Counted from the stretch's first letter, positions 1 to 13,745 are shown. The stretch is 64,000 nt of DNA from Escallonia rubra (GCA_033065855.1 JAVXUO010002512.1:62001-126000), one strand, 5' to 3'. The notes: generated from the sequence alone by a model not told the origin. A program made the numbers and translations.

Positions 1-675
1 TTTATTGACGTGTCACAAAACGGAACTCAAGAGTGGTGAAAGGTGCATAGTCAGGATGAGTTCGAAAAAATAATATGACCTATGAGTAATCTAAGACAAT
101 ATTGCTACTTTGATGCATATAAAGTTGGGAAGTATAATTATGCATGTAAAACAAAATTTACGCGTTATGCTGACTCCACACCGTTTACAACTAAATTCAC
201 CCTACTCTAAATCCGGGGGTCAAAAAGTTTTACACGATATAAGAATCTAGCTTCGCTAATGCTCGGCTAAGTTGGGGTGTAGTTGGTCTTCCACTCGCCA
301 GCGATGAGATGAAAACTGCCCCCATTGAGTGGTTCTCGATGAATAGTCACAACAACGTCTTTCTGGTAGTCCTGGGGCACACTGTCGGTAGTTTTTTTGT
401 CAGTTAAGCATCAAAAGTGAAACTACTAGTCTTTTAGTGACAAACGTTGTGGATTTAGCCGCAACTAAATACCCTTGATTTCTCTCGAAATGTAAAGAAT
501 TCCTTCCATGCAAAGCTGATAGGCTAAATTTGTGAAATAAAAAAAAACAAAAATGGGGAGAGACTCATCAGTTGCTACTGGTAATAACAATTAGAAAGAA
601 AAACATTGATTTAAATGAAGGGTTAATCGTGAATGTTAGATCAATGAGTTGTCCCATTATAAGCCACCTGCTACA
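1..675. other. Intergenic, no gene seen
   Basis: AT-rich sequence with no ORF above about 60 codons and no recognisable protein or RNA signature on either strand. Confidence 0.6.
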
Positions 676-1400
676 CAATGACAGGACTAAGATACATAAT
701 TATAAAGTATACAGTGGAGCATTTTCTCAATCATAGGATTAGTTTACTTATAATCAAATGTATTAGGGTTGTGCATGTGTTATCTGATGGCATCATATTA
801 TGTCCACCCACTGTACTAAATCTGGCATCATAATAATTCGTACGTAGATTATTATGTATTAAGATCTGCACAACATCTCTGTCGTAACAGCTTTAGCGAC
901 AAAAGATCATCACTAAGAGTATTTTGACGCTATTGTTTAAATTTACAGCGGTAATTTTTTGTCATCACAATATATTACGATCTCATAAAGAGATATCACC
1001 TTGTTACATCTCTTAATTAGTGCAATGTGAATAATAGGACTAAGATACATATTTATAAAGTGGAAAGTGGAGCATATTCTCAATCATATGATTACTTTAT
1101 ATTTAATCAAATGTATTAGTGTTGTGGATGTGTTATATGTTGGCATCACAATATGTCTAGTTTACTAAATCTGGCATCATAATACTTACATGGGTTTTTA
1201 TTATTTCAAAAGTATTAGGATCGTATAGCCGAAGCATCTCTGCTGTAACAGTTTTAGCGCCAAAAGATTGTCAGTAAAAGATTTTTTTGCCATTGCTAAA
1301 ATTTACAACGCCAATTTTTTGTCGTACAAATGCCTTTAACGATTTTTTTTTTTATCATAGCGTATGGCAGAGGAGTCTACATCTCTTAATTAAGACGTAG
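676..1400. repeat. Degenerate tandem duplication, unit about 350-370 bp
   Basis: Two successive copies share the ordered landmarks aggactaagatacat, gtggagca, tcaatcat, atcaaatgtatta, ctggcatcataat, acatctct, gtaacag, ttttagcg, caaaagat and acatctcttaatta. The landmark aggactaag begins near 683 and again near 1036; the closing acatctcttaatta begins near 1006 and 1379. The copies differ by many substitutions and small indels, so the duplication is old. No coding potential is visible. It may be part of a decayed transposon, because TTTAGCGAC-type motifs are common in plant DNA elements. Confidence 0.7.
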
Positions 1401-2819
1401 TCGAGAAATACTTAAATGCAACATCTAATCTCGCTTAGCTAGTTTTTGCAAAATAAAAGACAGTATCCAAATTCACGCGCACCCACGGGCGGAACCAATG
1501 TGGTGATACAGGGTACCTTGACCCCCTTAATATTAAATCAATGTTTTCTCAAATAAAATTCTTTGTTTGACTTCTTCTTTGTAAAATAAACAGTAAAAGT
1601 AAAATTTTGACCCTCTTCGCTTTCGAAGGACATCATCATAAAATATTTTACGACGCCATTTTTGTACTAACGCAATTTTTTACAACAAAAAAAGCAAGGA
1701 CAATCATAAGAATATGTAGTATAAGCCGTAAACTTTTTTGGAAGGAACCACTATCGTGAGCGCATTTTTCAAAAAAGCTTAGATCCGTCGTACGATTGTT
1801 CCGCGCTAAGATAGTATTAGAGTCAATTTACAGGCACCTTACGAAATCCATGTGCAGACTGGACCTAGGAGATTCATAAAGAATCGATAGCTTGTGGAAG
1901 ACTTCAAGGAGGAGGAGGACCTTCACCGGTTAAATTGTCTTTTGGGAATAGAGTTTGTGGCTTATGTATGCTCTGCTCATGCCTCTTCGTTTTCCTTTTT
2001 ATACCAGAAGAAAAGGGTGGACCAGAATAGATCTTGCCGTCTTTGGTTTCCGTCCACAGCCAGATGAAAACAATGTTATCTTTTTGGCTATTTCAGATAA
2101 GTAATACTCTACTATGGAGCGTTACATTCGGAAAACTTGTGGTTAGATATCCAATAATAGATAAGTTCTTAATTATTTAGCAGTTAGTCGTGATCTGGAC
2201 CGTCCATGATCACCCGTGGATGGTTGGATGGCCACTGGATCTATTTGATGTGGATCAACTCCCTTCATACATGTATACATGTTTATAGAGCTAATAGTGC
2301 TGGCTGTGATCTGATCGTCTATTTTGTCGATATGGAAGATTCGAATCCTCTTTGATTTTTAAATAAACTTCGTCGCCCACCCCACTATAGGGTGAAACGT
2401 GATTTGTCGTACGTGCGGAGTATGTGACGAATAACGGGAAAAATCTGGAAGAAAAAAGAACCAATAATCTGCACTGTTTTTTCGCGATTGATGGACGGTC
2501 AAATCTTGGCAACGAATTATCATCTACATAGGTATGTATATTTGTGCGTGTAGATATACGTGCACATAGCTAAAGTAGCTGCACTCCATTAATGTGCACA
2601 TAGAAAAAATTCTTTTTAAAATGAAATGTTACACCTAAACCATGTTCTTCGCCAGAAATTCAGCTTATTTTATATTGACTAGTTTAATCTGGATGGATGA
2701 GAATACTGTGTTTGCATGTGATGTGGTAGACTGCAGTGGGCCGTCCATCCCCTGCAAATAAGGGATATGAAAATGAGGCTCATTGTCGTTGACCAAGCCC
2801 CTTATAGGCGGGTGGTGGC
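1401..2819. other. Intergenic, no gene seen
   Basis: AT-rich DNA without a supportable gene. A short stretch near 1485-1520 resembles the eroded end of a mobile element, but no partner terminus could be matched, so it is left unassigned. Confidence 0.5.
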
Positions 2820-2896
2820 GTGGGTGGTTGGTGCCTGAGTTGGGGGTGGTGGGGGTGGGGGGGGCTGGGGGGGGGGGGGGGGGGGGGGTGGGGGGA
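2820..2896. repeat. G-rich tract with a 22-base G homopolymer
   Basis: The + strand runs through GGT/GGGGGT repeats into an uninterrupted G run at 2867-2888. An antisense ORF that reads as poly-proline is a by-product of this tract. The tract could form G-quadruplex DNA, and its exact length is likely to be assembly-sensitive. Confidence 0.9.
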
Positions 2897-3994
2897 GAGA
2901 AGAATTGAGACAGAAGCCCAAATGGTCCCTGAACTTTTGCTATCTTCACGGTTTTGATTCTTGAACCATTTTTTAGCAAATATGGTCCTTATGCTTTATA
3001 ATGCGACCGCATTAGACATTTTTGTGTATTTTTGTTAAGAGTTTACGCGTTAATGAGTCCCGTGACTGGACCCCCAATAAAGCCCGCTACGCAAAATAAG
3101 ATATATCTAATGAGCCGGCTGTCCGGAGCGGAGTGAGCAGGCTTTAGTCATAAATACAAAACATATATCAACAATTAGCAAGAAAAAATTGTTGGCGGTC
3201 ATAAACAAAAAGTTTAGCAATAATATGGTTGGCGATTTGCTCTCTTAGAGATTGAAGAAGGATTTGCTCGCATATGCTTTTCAATAGAAAAGCTTTTTCG
3301 TCATGGTGATTACGTGACCATGGTTGATTCCATTCGAGTCATATATTCCAATTCTTCTTTCATGGCATTACTGCCTCAACAACCATAAAAGAACATAAAA
3401 CAACAATTAAAGTTTTTTTTTCTGTAGAATAGGAGAATTGCATTGATAATTTAAAATTACATAGTCGCTCTATTCTAGAGCTTATAGATATTATAGGTCA
3501 CGGCATTCCTGTGACTCTATATACGTGAACGCAAAGGTCGAAAAGTAACGATAAACCTACTGAACTTATACACATTACAATTGAATTAAAGCAACACTTT
3601 AACTCGACCTAAAATAACATCCACTGTCTGCAGGTTTAGGAAACCAAAAGAACAAAACAGAAATAATAACAATCAACAAGCACAAGGTGGTAACAATAGA
3701 GCGGACAACGAGAACAACACGACCCAGAGGTGAGCACACCGTCTAAGAAGGCGCGGCACACCACTACAGATCTTCAACACCGCAAATTTCATCATTCTAC
3801 TATCCCTTATCAAATCTGAACCAAATTTCACAATACAGGGCGGAGAAAACCACTACTCTCTCACAACAGACCAAAGTAGACAGACATGATGCTTAACATC
3901 GAAAGGAACCCCAAAGCGACACCCACCCCCCTCGACCTCCCTGCTCAGAATAGATTGCCCCGAAAACTCCAAGACATATATCTTCCTTCCCCCT
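2897..3994. other. Intergenic, possible eroded element terminus
   Basis: No gene. The segment near 2905-3060 has the phrase pattern 'tggtccctgaactttt' repeated as 'tggtccttatgcttt', the style of plant Mutator-like terminal regions, but no paired end or target duplication was found. Confidence 0.4.
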
Positions 3995-4012
3995 CCCCCC
4001 CCCCCCCCCCCC
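3995..4012. repeat. 18-base C homopolymer
   Basis: An uninterrupted C run, preceded by a CT-rich stretch. Proline-rich or glycine-rich ORFs crossing it are compositional artefacts. Confidence 0.9.
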
Positions 4013-5900
4013 AACCCTATCTACGCCACACCACCCTCCCAAGACCCCAGGGATTCCCGAGAATAACCCCATAACCAAAGGATAAGCTCCCTCGACATCA
4101 AGCCCTCTTGTTACTACCAATGACACCACAGCCAACCATAAGCCCAATCTTCACCAGTGTACATCAGGAAACAGATAAGAATGAAGATCAATAATTAGCT
4201 ACCAATGGTTCACCAACCATCACCAACAAAATTTTCCTAGTTGAGTGATTTGGACACTACCTACACAGAGGAAGGGCCGTGGCATTTTGTCCCTCAGGAC
4301 CTTGTCCTCTTACCCGATTCAGGTGCTTCATTTTATAAATAGGGAGATCAAACAATCAAGAAAAAGGAAGCAATATCCTCACTTCAGGATTGAAGTAGAG
4401 CACTACACACCTTCTCAGATTAGTTCAAGTTCTAAAGTGCACATCATGTTTCTTAAGTTAGTTGTCTTCTTCTAATCCTACTGCTTTAAGCAAGATGTCA
4501 TTGTTTTTTATTCTTGTTTTGCTTTTAACTAATAAAGTTTGCGTGAAAAAATAACGTAGATATTTCTAGACCCTATAGAACTAGGAAATAAAGTCTATCG
4601 AAACCTTTTAAATCTTTACCTGATCAATATATTTTTTTTGGTTGGACTTTACCTGATCAATATAATAACCTACTAGTTTTGACTCATGCGTTGCACACGA
4701 GAGCGCTTACGTCTAACCAAGTGACCGTGTCTGGTTACCAATTTCTCTATTTTTCATCTTCACGTTTTTGGTTTTTCCTTGAGTGGTTAACATTTTCAGA
4801 TTGTGTTCTCGAAAACCCCAAATTCAAAACACTCTTACAAACTCTTTGTAGATGCAATTCAACTCTCTTATTGTTCTTGCATATGTGTCGTAAATGATAT
4901 TGAAACAGCATACATGAGTTTTCATATTTCTTCATGCAGTCTTTAGTTAAGTTTTATTATTTAAGTATCTCTGAAAATGGTATCCAAACAACTCGTTACA
5001 TGTTTTCACTACCTAAAAAGGCAATTTTCGTTTTTTCCAATAATATGAACCGAGAAACAAAGAAATGATGATTGTATCCTTGAGTTTAGAGGGTAATTAC
5101 AGTCTAGTACTAACTTTTGTGAAAATATTACCTGTGTTCATTGAGTAAACAAAATACAAACGGCCTTAACATTTTCAATAAATTGATGATTATACCCTTG
5201 GATTTGTAGGTCATATCTCAACCGTCCATACATATCTAATGGACGAAAAACACAGATACATCTTAATCTAAGACCCAACCCACCATCACCACCGCCCTCG
5301 CCCCCGTCCCCATCCCTTTGTCACTGCCACCCGCAGCAACCCCATCTCACCTCTGCCATCACCACTGCCACCAATTAACCATACCTCGATCCACCGTTGG
5401 TCCACCGTACACGAATCCACCGGCATCATAAGCCTCCACCATCATGTCATAAAGCTATAGAAATATTGAGGACCACCTTTCGGAAATTGCTTCACCACTT
5501 TATGTAGCTCCTTGTATTACTAACTATGTATGTATCTGCCAACTGTACTTCCTGTAAACTCTTATTTACTATTAACGCAAATATGCTATCTATAAATAAA
5601 AAAGAAAAAAGAAAAGCTAAAGAAAGAATAGCAAGACAAACGAACAAATGAGTGAGGGGATCATTGCACTTCTCCTTTTAGATAGTTGAACAAAACTAAC
5701 ATTAGTAAGTCTAATAAAGTGCCAATGAATGTGGTTTTCTGAGTGCATATGCCCAAAATTGGAGTTCATTTATGATTTTACTCATCCCAATAGAATGAAG
5801 AGTTTGGGAAAATGTCACCGAAGAAAAGAGTAATACTTGTTACAAAACACCGGAACAAGCACTTGAAAAAGAAAAACACCAAAAAAATATTATATATATA
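4013..5900. other. Intergenic, no gene seen
   Basis: AT-rich, with a CCA/CCG-rich island at about 5275-5440 that resembles low-complexity interiors of mobile elements elsewhere in this window. No ORF with a recognisable domain. Confidence 0.5.
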
Positions 5901-5918
5901 CCCCCCCCCCCCCCCCCC
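5901..5918. repeat. 18-base C homopolymer
   Basis: An uninterrupted C run directly after a short TA dinucleotide run at about 5889-5900. Confidence 0.9.
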
Positions 5919-5958
5919 GGGCGTAGCAGTTTACTCTAAACCAAATACAGAGTACTAA

Positions 5959-6328
5959 GACCCCGTTTGACAGGGTTTTTTTTTCAGTTTTAAAAACTGG
6001 AAAAAGAAAACGCGTTTGGTAACCATTTTTTTTTCTTTTAGTTTAAAAAACCAGTTTTTAAACCAAGGCTGTTTTTAAAAACTCCAAAAACGAGTTTCGA
6101 TTTTCAGTTTTGGTTTTTTTTTAGACCACCACCACCCTCCAACCACCGTCGGCCAGTGCCACGCCCCACCACCGCCATTACAATCCACCACAAAAAAAAA
6201 ATCAAAATAAAAACTGGGTTATCAAACACCCACTTATTTTTGTAAAAAACAAAATATTAAACTGCTCTTTAGTTTTTTTTTTTTTGGAAACTGAAAACAA
6301 AAAAAAAAATGTTGTCAAACAGAGCCTA
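5959..6328. mobile_element. hAT-like MITE candidate
   Basis: The left end reads accccgtttgacaggg followed by T-rich sequence and cagtttt. The right end in reverse complement reads ggctctgtttgacaaca followed by T-rich sequence and ttttcagttt. This makes an imperfect terminal inverted repeat about 370 bp apart, with no coding sequence between and a CCACC-rich centre. Ends containing GTTTGACA/GTTTGGTA are typical of non-autonomous plant hAT elements. No convincing 8-bp target duplication could be set, so the boundaries are approximate. Confidence 0.55.
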
Positions 6329-6335
6329 AATTGGA

Positions 6336-8652
6336 GAATCCTAAAGCAAAGAAGTACATTATTTTCAAAGTACTCAACGTCGGATCAAGGATATTTCGAA
6401 GTCCTACATCCGGTGTTGGTGTCTTGTATACGATACATTCCTTTGATAATGTAGTTGAATGAAATTAGTTTCTGCTTATAACTATGCTAAAATGTAAATA
6501 GTAGAGAGCTCTTTGTGTACAACAAAAAAATTTGAAGGTGAATTAAGGCGATAAAGATGGGGTGTTATTATAATTGAATTTTAATATTTGAGTTTCACCT
6601 TTGTCGCTAAACACCGTGTAAATGTCACTATATAATTTAGCGACGAAAATAAAACTTAAATCTCAATTTCCTTGGTCATTGTATAACACAACTAAGTACA
6701 CTCCACTCACATGAAAATACCAAAGAGGACAAACAAAAACATTTTTTCAAAGCCATGGTAAAATTCTCCGGATAGGAAGGTGTAGAAAGCAGCACCTTAA
6801 GACGCCCGGAATATTTCATGGTCTCTATTTCGCTGTAGGAAACCTACGTAGTTTCCAACTTCAGAAGAAGAAGAAGTAAGAGATTAGAGAGAGTATATGA
6901 ACTATCCGTCATAACGAACTTACGGAATGAATCCGTATATCGTAAAGAGATTCGTCGTTTCTTACCCTGCTTAAAAACAGCTCTCCACCAAGTCAGAATA
7001 TTCCGTTTTTTTTCTAAAAATGCTTAGAGTTTTGGTTTTTAGTTCCCGGTCACATTCATAATACGTGATCATTATCTTATTTGTATATGTAAATAGTTCC
7101 TCGATATCATCGTTTAAACTTACATTTCGCGGGATTCTTGAAAAATAGTCCAAGTATTCTTGATATAAAATTCTCCGAGTTTAATTTAAAAAGAAAAAAA
7201 GCCAGTGGTGATATTTAAAAGCTTTGGAGCTTTTGAGAAAAGTGTCCTCAAACAATGAAAAAGGGTCATAGCAAAGTGACCGCCCAATCCCGAGACGCAC
7301 CATTGCATTAATAAAATAAATATATATATATATTCTCTTCACACCTAAACGACAAACACAGGGAAGTCGTGCGCCCTCTTTAGCATTTGCAGCATATTAT
7401 TGACTACTCCCTTTTATCCGATATAAAGGTGTCCCCCAATCAAACCCACATTTTTTTTTTACGGTGGAGACGACGATAGCCGGTATCGAGCTTCACAGCT
7501 GCAGTTTAATTAAATAAAAATAAAATTTTATTTAATATAGCTAGTATTGCTTTTGTAATTACATCATATAGAATTATCGATTATATCAGCAGTAGTGGCC
7601 TGTCATATGTGTGATGAATCTAGGTTATAGGGTGCATATCTCAATAGTGCTAGTCTGTAATTTGCTTCTCGTATTTATTGTCTTCTTTTTATCGTAATAT
7701 TTGTTATACTCTGCTTTATGTCTGCATAAACTCTTATTATTGATGCAGTTTTCCTAATTAAACCAAAAAAAAAAGAAGACCGTGGAAATGATGTCAAATC
7801 TCCTTCGTTTCGTGTTATTGTTTGATAAACTCGTATGCTCATTTTGCTCATTAGTTTAATCCTTTAAACTATACTAAACTATAATTTCTATTCGAGTTCA
7901 GTTCGATATATACATTACACTGATGAAATACCATGTTAGAGATTTCTCATTTTTCTTTCTGAGTAATGATAAGTAAAATTCAAAATGAAGTGGACAAATG
8001 TAAAGCACTTGATGTAGAAAGGTTAATAATAAGTACCGTCGTTATTTCAAAAGTGTCATTTGCCTGTTCATTTTATCGCTCGTAACCATCCAAAGTACTA
8101 CTGTTCAAGATGATTCGAGGATTTTTTCAACTTGAAACGCAACTTTTCTCTCAAATAGATCTTTAGAAAGGTTAAAGTAATAAAAAGTCCATGATAATCC
8201 GTTTTTAATTAGTGGAGCTTTGGTCGCTGTTTGATGAGAAGTTATTGCTTGCACCGTCAAACTTATCAAAGATTTTTTTTTTTCTGGTTTGTTCCATCAA
8301 CGTCATATCGTAAACACGCTTGACCCAAAAAATGACGATACTTACAGTTTCGCGAAGCATTAAAATTAAGGAACTGAAGGCATAACGAATGCTGTACATT
8401 GTCGCTAAAAACTCACTATTGTTTCAAGAGAACTTTATCGGTACGAGTTTAACAAAAAAGAAGTAAACTATAGCTTATTGGGTTCCACGTCAGCATTGTT
8501 CCCAAAGAATCGAGTTCATATTTTGTCAACTCACCGGGGCCCGCACCACGAGGCAATTCAGGAAACACGGCCAGTGAAGTAGAGACACATAATAATAATA
8601 ATTAATAATAAATTATACTAATAGGAATAGGAAAACTATTTTGGCTATAAAC

Positions 8653-8655
<3 letters not shown>
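6336..8655. other. Intergenic, no gene seen
   Basis: AT-rich sequence. Short ORFs have no recognisable domain. A stretch near 6597-6650 contains TTTAGCGACGAAA, a motif often found in plant DNA transposon remnants. Confidence 0.5.

Positions 8656-8702
<47 letters not shown>
8656..8702. repeat. (AT)n microsatellite, about 47 bp
   Basis: Uninterrupted AT dinucleotides. It can self-pair as a cruciform and should be polymorphic in length. Confidence 0.95.
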
Positions 8703-8705
<3 letters not shown>

Positions 8706-10533
8706 AAGAGAAACACTACTTTCAACTCTGTACATGTTTTTTTACAACTGCTTTAAGAATTTTTTTTCTTGACACGTAATAATAGATGATTGGGGAACCA
8801 TCGTACGAGGGAGTGAAAATAATTCTTTTGGTTGATTATTGCTATTAATTAGTATTTTGTATGCTAGGTGATAGTATTCATTAGTGACACAATACAGACA
8901 CTGCTAAAAACTATTACTGAAAGCTTTCCTAAAATTGTTAGTAATAATATTTAGTGGACATTAGTTAATACTAAATGGGGTTGTCACTGCTTACGACCAT
9001 TCGTGTTCCTGTAAAAGTTTATAAATGAGTATATAATAAAGTTTTATATACCACGCGAAAGAGTTAGGGATTCCTTGCATGAGTGCCCTTCTAGTTTAGG
9101 TAAATCTTACTCGATCATCTTCATCTATTTTTCATCGTTCTTATAATGTTAAAAGTCACAATAATCAAAACAAAGAAAGAGAGTAGAGCACAAGGTATAG
9201 GCTAACAATATATGTCTTTTCTTGATGTGGCGGTGTATGTATCACATCTAAATCCGTGTGACTTATTTCTTCACTGAGCGGAAGGAAATTGTTCAAATTG
9301 GTTTGTTAAATCATGCGAGTCAATATTTACTAGTTTATCAAAAGAAGTAACAAAATCCTATACATGGGCAATTTTGCAAAGGGTGCTCAAAGTTTCTGGT
9401 GGAAGTCAGGTTTATAAGAACTACATGGGGCCATATCTAAGATTTGAAGAAAGTTGTGGGGCAAAGTGCAAAAGCAGAGCTGTCAACGTCGCACATGCAC
9501 GTGGCCCCACAGCCGCAGACAAGGCCTGCCACGTCACAGGGTGCTAATTATTAGTAATCAAAAGGATTGGCGAGGATAACTAAAAAAAGTGAAAGTAATT
9601 AGGCTTCTTACCACCCACTTAACTTAATCATTAAACATAAGTTTAACCTAATCAAACATGGTTTGTCCGTACAGTGGGCATGTGGAGGTTATGGCTGTAA
9701 GGTCCTCCATGGAAGTCCCCATGAAGCTTCTCTTTTCTTTTTCTTTTTTTTTTCTTTCCGTGGAAAATATATATTATTATGCTCCCCCCAAAAAAGAAAA
9801 GGGGTCAAATTTCTTTCATTATAATGAAAGGCATCACGTCATTGATAGAAAATATAAAATAAAATAAAAAGGCATCCGAGTGCACGCAACTTCCTCACCG
9901 TAGGTAAATGGGGAGGACTGATGTATGCAGTATGCTGCTTTCTTTCCCGATTACAGGGCGCCACTGTGTTGATCTAGCGACATATTTTAGGTTTTGGATA
10001 AAATTACTAAGATTTGGCTGTAATTAAGACTCTAGCCAAAATAGCTCATAAAAGCCCTCAACGCATTTTACACTCTAAACTAAAAGTTATATCTTCACGA
10101 GTCTCTGCATCCGTTGCTGACTTATTTGGCTAAAGTTTACGCGTGAGTGAACTAGATTATGCAATAAAGAGTGAAAGAAGTATAAGCTAAAATAGTAACA
10201 GGTTACTAATTTTAACATTGCTTGTGTTTAGTGAGATTACACTTACCTCTCACGTCATTGTTATCGGGTGAACCAAATTGCAGGATTGTGATACTTTTAC
10301 ATAATTTTCACATACTGAACATGTAGGCAAACGGTCCAAAACTATCAAATAGTTGAGTCATTGGTGTAAAACACGTTAGTCTACTCAAAACATTGTCTTT
10401 TTCGTTTAAATTTGCAAATTTTTGTCGGCACAAAAAAATTAGTCCAGAATTTAATTGAGACACTCATTTTACTGCCAACACTTTAAAGCAATAAACTTTT
10501 CACTTCCATCATAGCATACAAAATCCGCCATAA
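8703..10533. other. Intergenic, no gene seen
   Basis: AT-rich DNA with no gene or RNA signature. The small + strand ORF at 9658-9867 has no recognisable feature. Confidence 0.5.
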
Positions 10534-12315
10534 TTTCACGGCCCTAGAGTTTGACGAGTACAACTCTACCCCAACCGTGCGGCATTTAGGCGATTCACCC
10601 CGTGGATGCCGAAGGCAGCCTAGCTCTCCTATTTACACGTCTCAGCAAGTCCCACGCCAATCCCTCTTTGCCCTCAAACTAGGTGCATTGTCCACTCAGT
10701 CCTCGCACGAGCCTTTGGGCACTCGTACACTCACACAATGGCAAAGTTGACATTAAGGAGAAGGAAGGAGAATATATGAGACTGCATATTAGTGAATCTC
10801 TCAGTGGATGATTACAAGTGAAGTCATACTACCAATTCATACTACTCTATCTCCTTAATGGAGCGTAGTGATCAATCATATCCAAAGGCTATCTATTCCT
10901 TGACATATCCTTACAGCTAGCCTGTGTACCTCAACTTATTCAACTTGCAATATGCCACGAACTCGACGTTCTCATATAGAATTGTTTTTTCTACTCTTTC
11001 TTGAAGTCCTCCAAAGTGTCAATCTTGCACGTACTTCTCTTCTTGTTGGCATACCGACGCCTCCATTAAAGCTTTCTCTTGGCCTTCAAGTACAGTGCAA
11101 CGACTTGACCTTGTTGTCTCGTCCTCAAATTGGAGCACCTCAAAGCAACGATCCATTTCCCACACAAAATTATCTATGCCGCTTAAATCTCTTGTGCCGC
11201 TAAAGGCCTCGAATTTGGGAGTCTGCTCCTTATTACTACCATGTCACCCCGGTGTTATTGGCAAGGGCGATTTTGCACAACTTTAACCTTGCACGTAGTT
11301 CTGCAACTTCCTTATCAAGTGCTTCCTTTTTATCTCTTTCCCTACCAATGAAATCAAAGAAAAGATTTTTTTTAATATTTGACCTTACCTTGGCATCCTT
11401 CTCAAGTGCTTCGACACGTTTCACCAAGTCTGGTATCTCTATTTTCTTTGTCTTAAGGAAGGCGTCCCCAAACTTTTGGTAAAGACAAACACATCATCCA
11501 GCTCGTTTTGGTGTGCTCTTACCTTCTTCCCACACTTAGCCAAAGAGCTCTCTATATAATGACATTGTTTTTCCACAGTGACTTGCAATTGAGCAACCAA
11601 GTGATTGAGGTCCGAAATTGCCTGGGTGTTCTTGTTACATTTCTTCTACACTTCCATCGCATACCTTCTTCTGCCATTTTTATTAAGCAACCGTTCTCAA
11701 GAAAAGATTTCTCTAATACCACTTGTCATAGCCCTAGAGTTTGACGAGCAAAACTCTACCCAACCCTTGGTTATTTGGATAATGCACCCCCCTGGATGCC
11801 TAAGTCAGCCTTACTCTCCTACTTGCACGTCTTAAAAAGTACCGCGACAATTCCTCTTTGACCTCACACTAGGTCTGTCAGCCACTCACTTCTCGCTCGA
11901 GCCTTTGGGCACTCACATACTCACCCAATGGCAAAGTTGGCAGATGGAGAAGGAGATTATATGAGACTGAATATTAGTGAATCTCTTGGTGGGTAATTAC
12001 AATAGAAGTCATGCTATATATTTTACCAATCCACCTCCTTAGTGGGTGGTGGTGATCAATCTTATATAACGTCTATCATTACTATTCTAGAATTCTCCCT
12101 ACTATTCTAGAATTCTCCGTAGAAATCTCTATATAACTCCAAGCTTCCTTCCTGTTCTAGATTATTCTACCAGCACACAATATACAAGATAATCCTAGAT
12201 TATTAGAGAATATTCTAAAAGCCTTTCATGCAAGCATCCACGTAAGCGCATGCTTGTTATCCATCCCAATAAGCGCCTGCATGGAAAAACCTTTAAACTT
12301 TGGCTGGTCGTGACA
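10534..12315 (-). mobile_element. Decayed Ty3-type LTR retrotransposon
   Basis: A ~350 bp direct repeat (about 10534-10890 and 11724-12060) shares the phrases ccctagagtttgacgag, gagcctttgggcactc, caatggcaaagttg and gtgatcaatc. The right copy extends as a full LTR at 11724-12315, starting tgtcatagccc and ending ggtcgtgaca (TG...CA). Just inside it, on the minus strand, is a degenerate tRNA primer site, TGGTATTAGAGA (11710-11721). The left LTR lacks its last ~240 bp. The interior carries gag remnants on the minus strand and no pol. Internal deletions, frameshifts and LTR divergence mark it as old and immobile. Confidence 0.8.
10920..11670 (-). pseudogene. gag remnant of the LTR retrotransposon
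   Basis: Read on the minus strand with frameshifts. It starts with a polar, coiled-coil-like part (VKRVEALEKDAKV, then ALDKEVAELRARLKL at about 11270-11427). Downstream come a segment like the start of Ty3-type Gag (PKFEAFSGTRDLSGIDNFVW, about 11155-11215) and, near 10930, a stretch resembling the conserved Gag end (LNKLRYTG). The order matches plant Ty3/gypsy Gag, in which such a DNF-W segment opens the capsid-like domain. Several stops and frameshifts break it, so no protein is expected. Confidence 0.65.
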
Positions 12316-13335
12316 GTAAGCACTAGATTTTAATTAGCTTGCATAAAAAATCGCCTCAAATACAAAAAACTGATAATTAATACATAGCGATATAAGGCTG
12401 ACCAAATTCACTATAGGGACGATATCACTAAACTTTCTGAGGATTGTGCTTCTTCATAATAACACTTGTGTTTGTTGATCAAACGTAATGGTGATGGCAT
12501 CTAAATTATTTTATAAAAAGACATAGTTACCCTTCAACCTTTTTTCTCTCGTTTCTTCTCATACTTAGATCACCATCATCATCTCTCTTTTGGATCTGCT
12601 CCATTTAACTCCAACCACCACCATGACACCACCAACCACCACTAAGGTTCCACCACAACATCACAGCAACACCACTAGCCACAAGAATCGCACCATCCCA
12701 ACACGAATAATCATAATCACTGCAAACCACCAACCAAATCCACCAAAGATCCGAACGAAGGCTTTACATGCTAACGCCTTTCATACAATTTAGCTTTGGT
12801 TAGTCTATATCAAAACTAATGTCATGCCTAACCTTAAGCCTATTTCATTGTGATTTGAGAAATTTTATTTAGGGTAGGAGGCAAAAGATAGAAGTCAGAA
12901 GAGAGGAAGATAGAGGTGAAAAAGGCAGTGGCTTAGTCAGTTTCATCGAACGGTGGCACTGGCTATAATTTCAAAGAAATAGAAGGCTGGGAATATGTGC
13001 GGCGGATTTGGCGCTTGTTGTTGCCAAGCTGGGGAGTATGAAGGAGGTAGAGGCGATAAAGGGGCAGCGGAGCCGTTTTTCAAAGGCACGAAGGGAATAC
13101 AAGTTGGGCTTGATGAGCAGTAGGATGGCAGAGGGTTTTGTGACAATTTTAGCAGGTGGCACAGATGTAATTTGACGTGAAATCATGGGCAAAATGCTAA
13201 AATATATGTAGATTCACTTGTTTCTTTTTATATGTGTGTTGCTTATTCTATGATTAGGTTAGGACAAAATTAGGTTAATTTATTAAATATAAGCATATGG
13301 TCTTAATACATGCCGATTTAATGGATTCATGACTA
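12316..13335. other. Intergenic, no gene seen
   Basis: A CCA-rich patch lies at 12590-12740 and an AG-rich patch at 12880-13150. The latter has open frames on the minus strand (12943-13192) but no recognisable domain. Confidence 0.45.
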
Positions 13336-13745
13336 TAGTAAGAAAAGTTAAATCCTCGTTAGAAAACATTTAATCCTTTCAAAAGATAGGGCACAATCAT
13401 CGTATTTGCACCCTTTGTCTATTGCGACCACCATATAGCCGCCACCACCAGTATAATGCTTGATATAAGTGTCATTAAAGGCCATTAAAATTGCTATTTA
13501 GAATTATTGGCGACAAAAGTGAATTGGATTGTTTGTTAAATATATGGATTATGTTTTTATACAAATTGATTTTATAAGACACAGTACTGTAGTTAGAAAA
13601 TTGAAATCTTATCTCGTAATTCTTTACAGCTCATAGTGAGGAAAACATTGAATCCTTTCTAGAATGGGGCACGGCCATCGATATCATTGATTGCAGCCAA
13701 AAATTAGCCACCACCAAACTGCTAACCATGATATTTGCAAGGACT
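13336..13745. repeat. Degenerate tandem duplication, spacing about 270 bp
   Basis: The block near 13360-13460 (gaaaacattt, aatcctttc, ggcaca, gccaccacca) recurs at 13634-13715 in the same order with many differences. It is an old local duplication with no coding content. Confidence 0.5.

Noticed and set aside
2665..2979. Minus-strand ORF rich in proline
   Set aside because: It is the translation of the G homopolymer and GGT repeats; no domain or codon signal beyond composition.
12943..13192. Two overlapping minus-strand ORFs
   Set aside because: Different frames of the same AG-rich patch and no domain in either.
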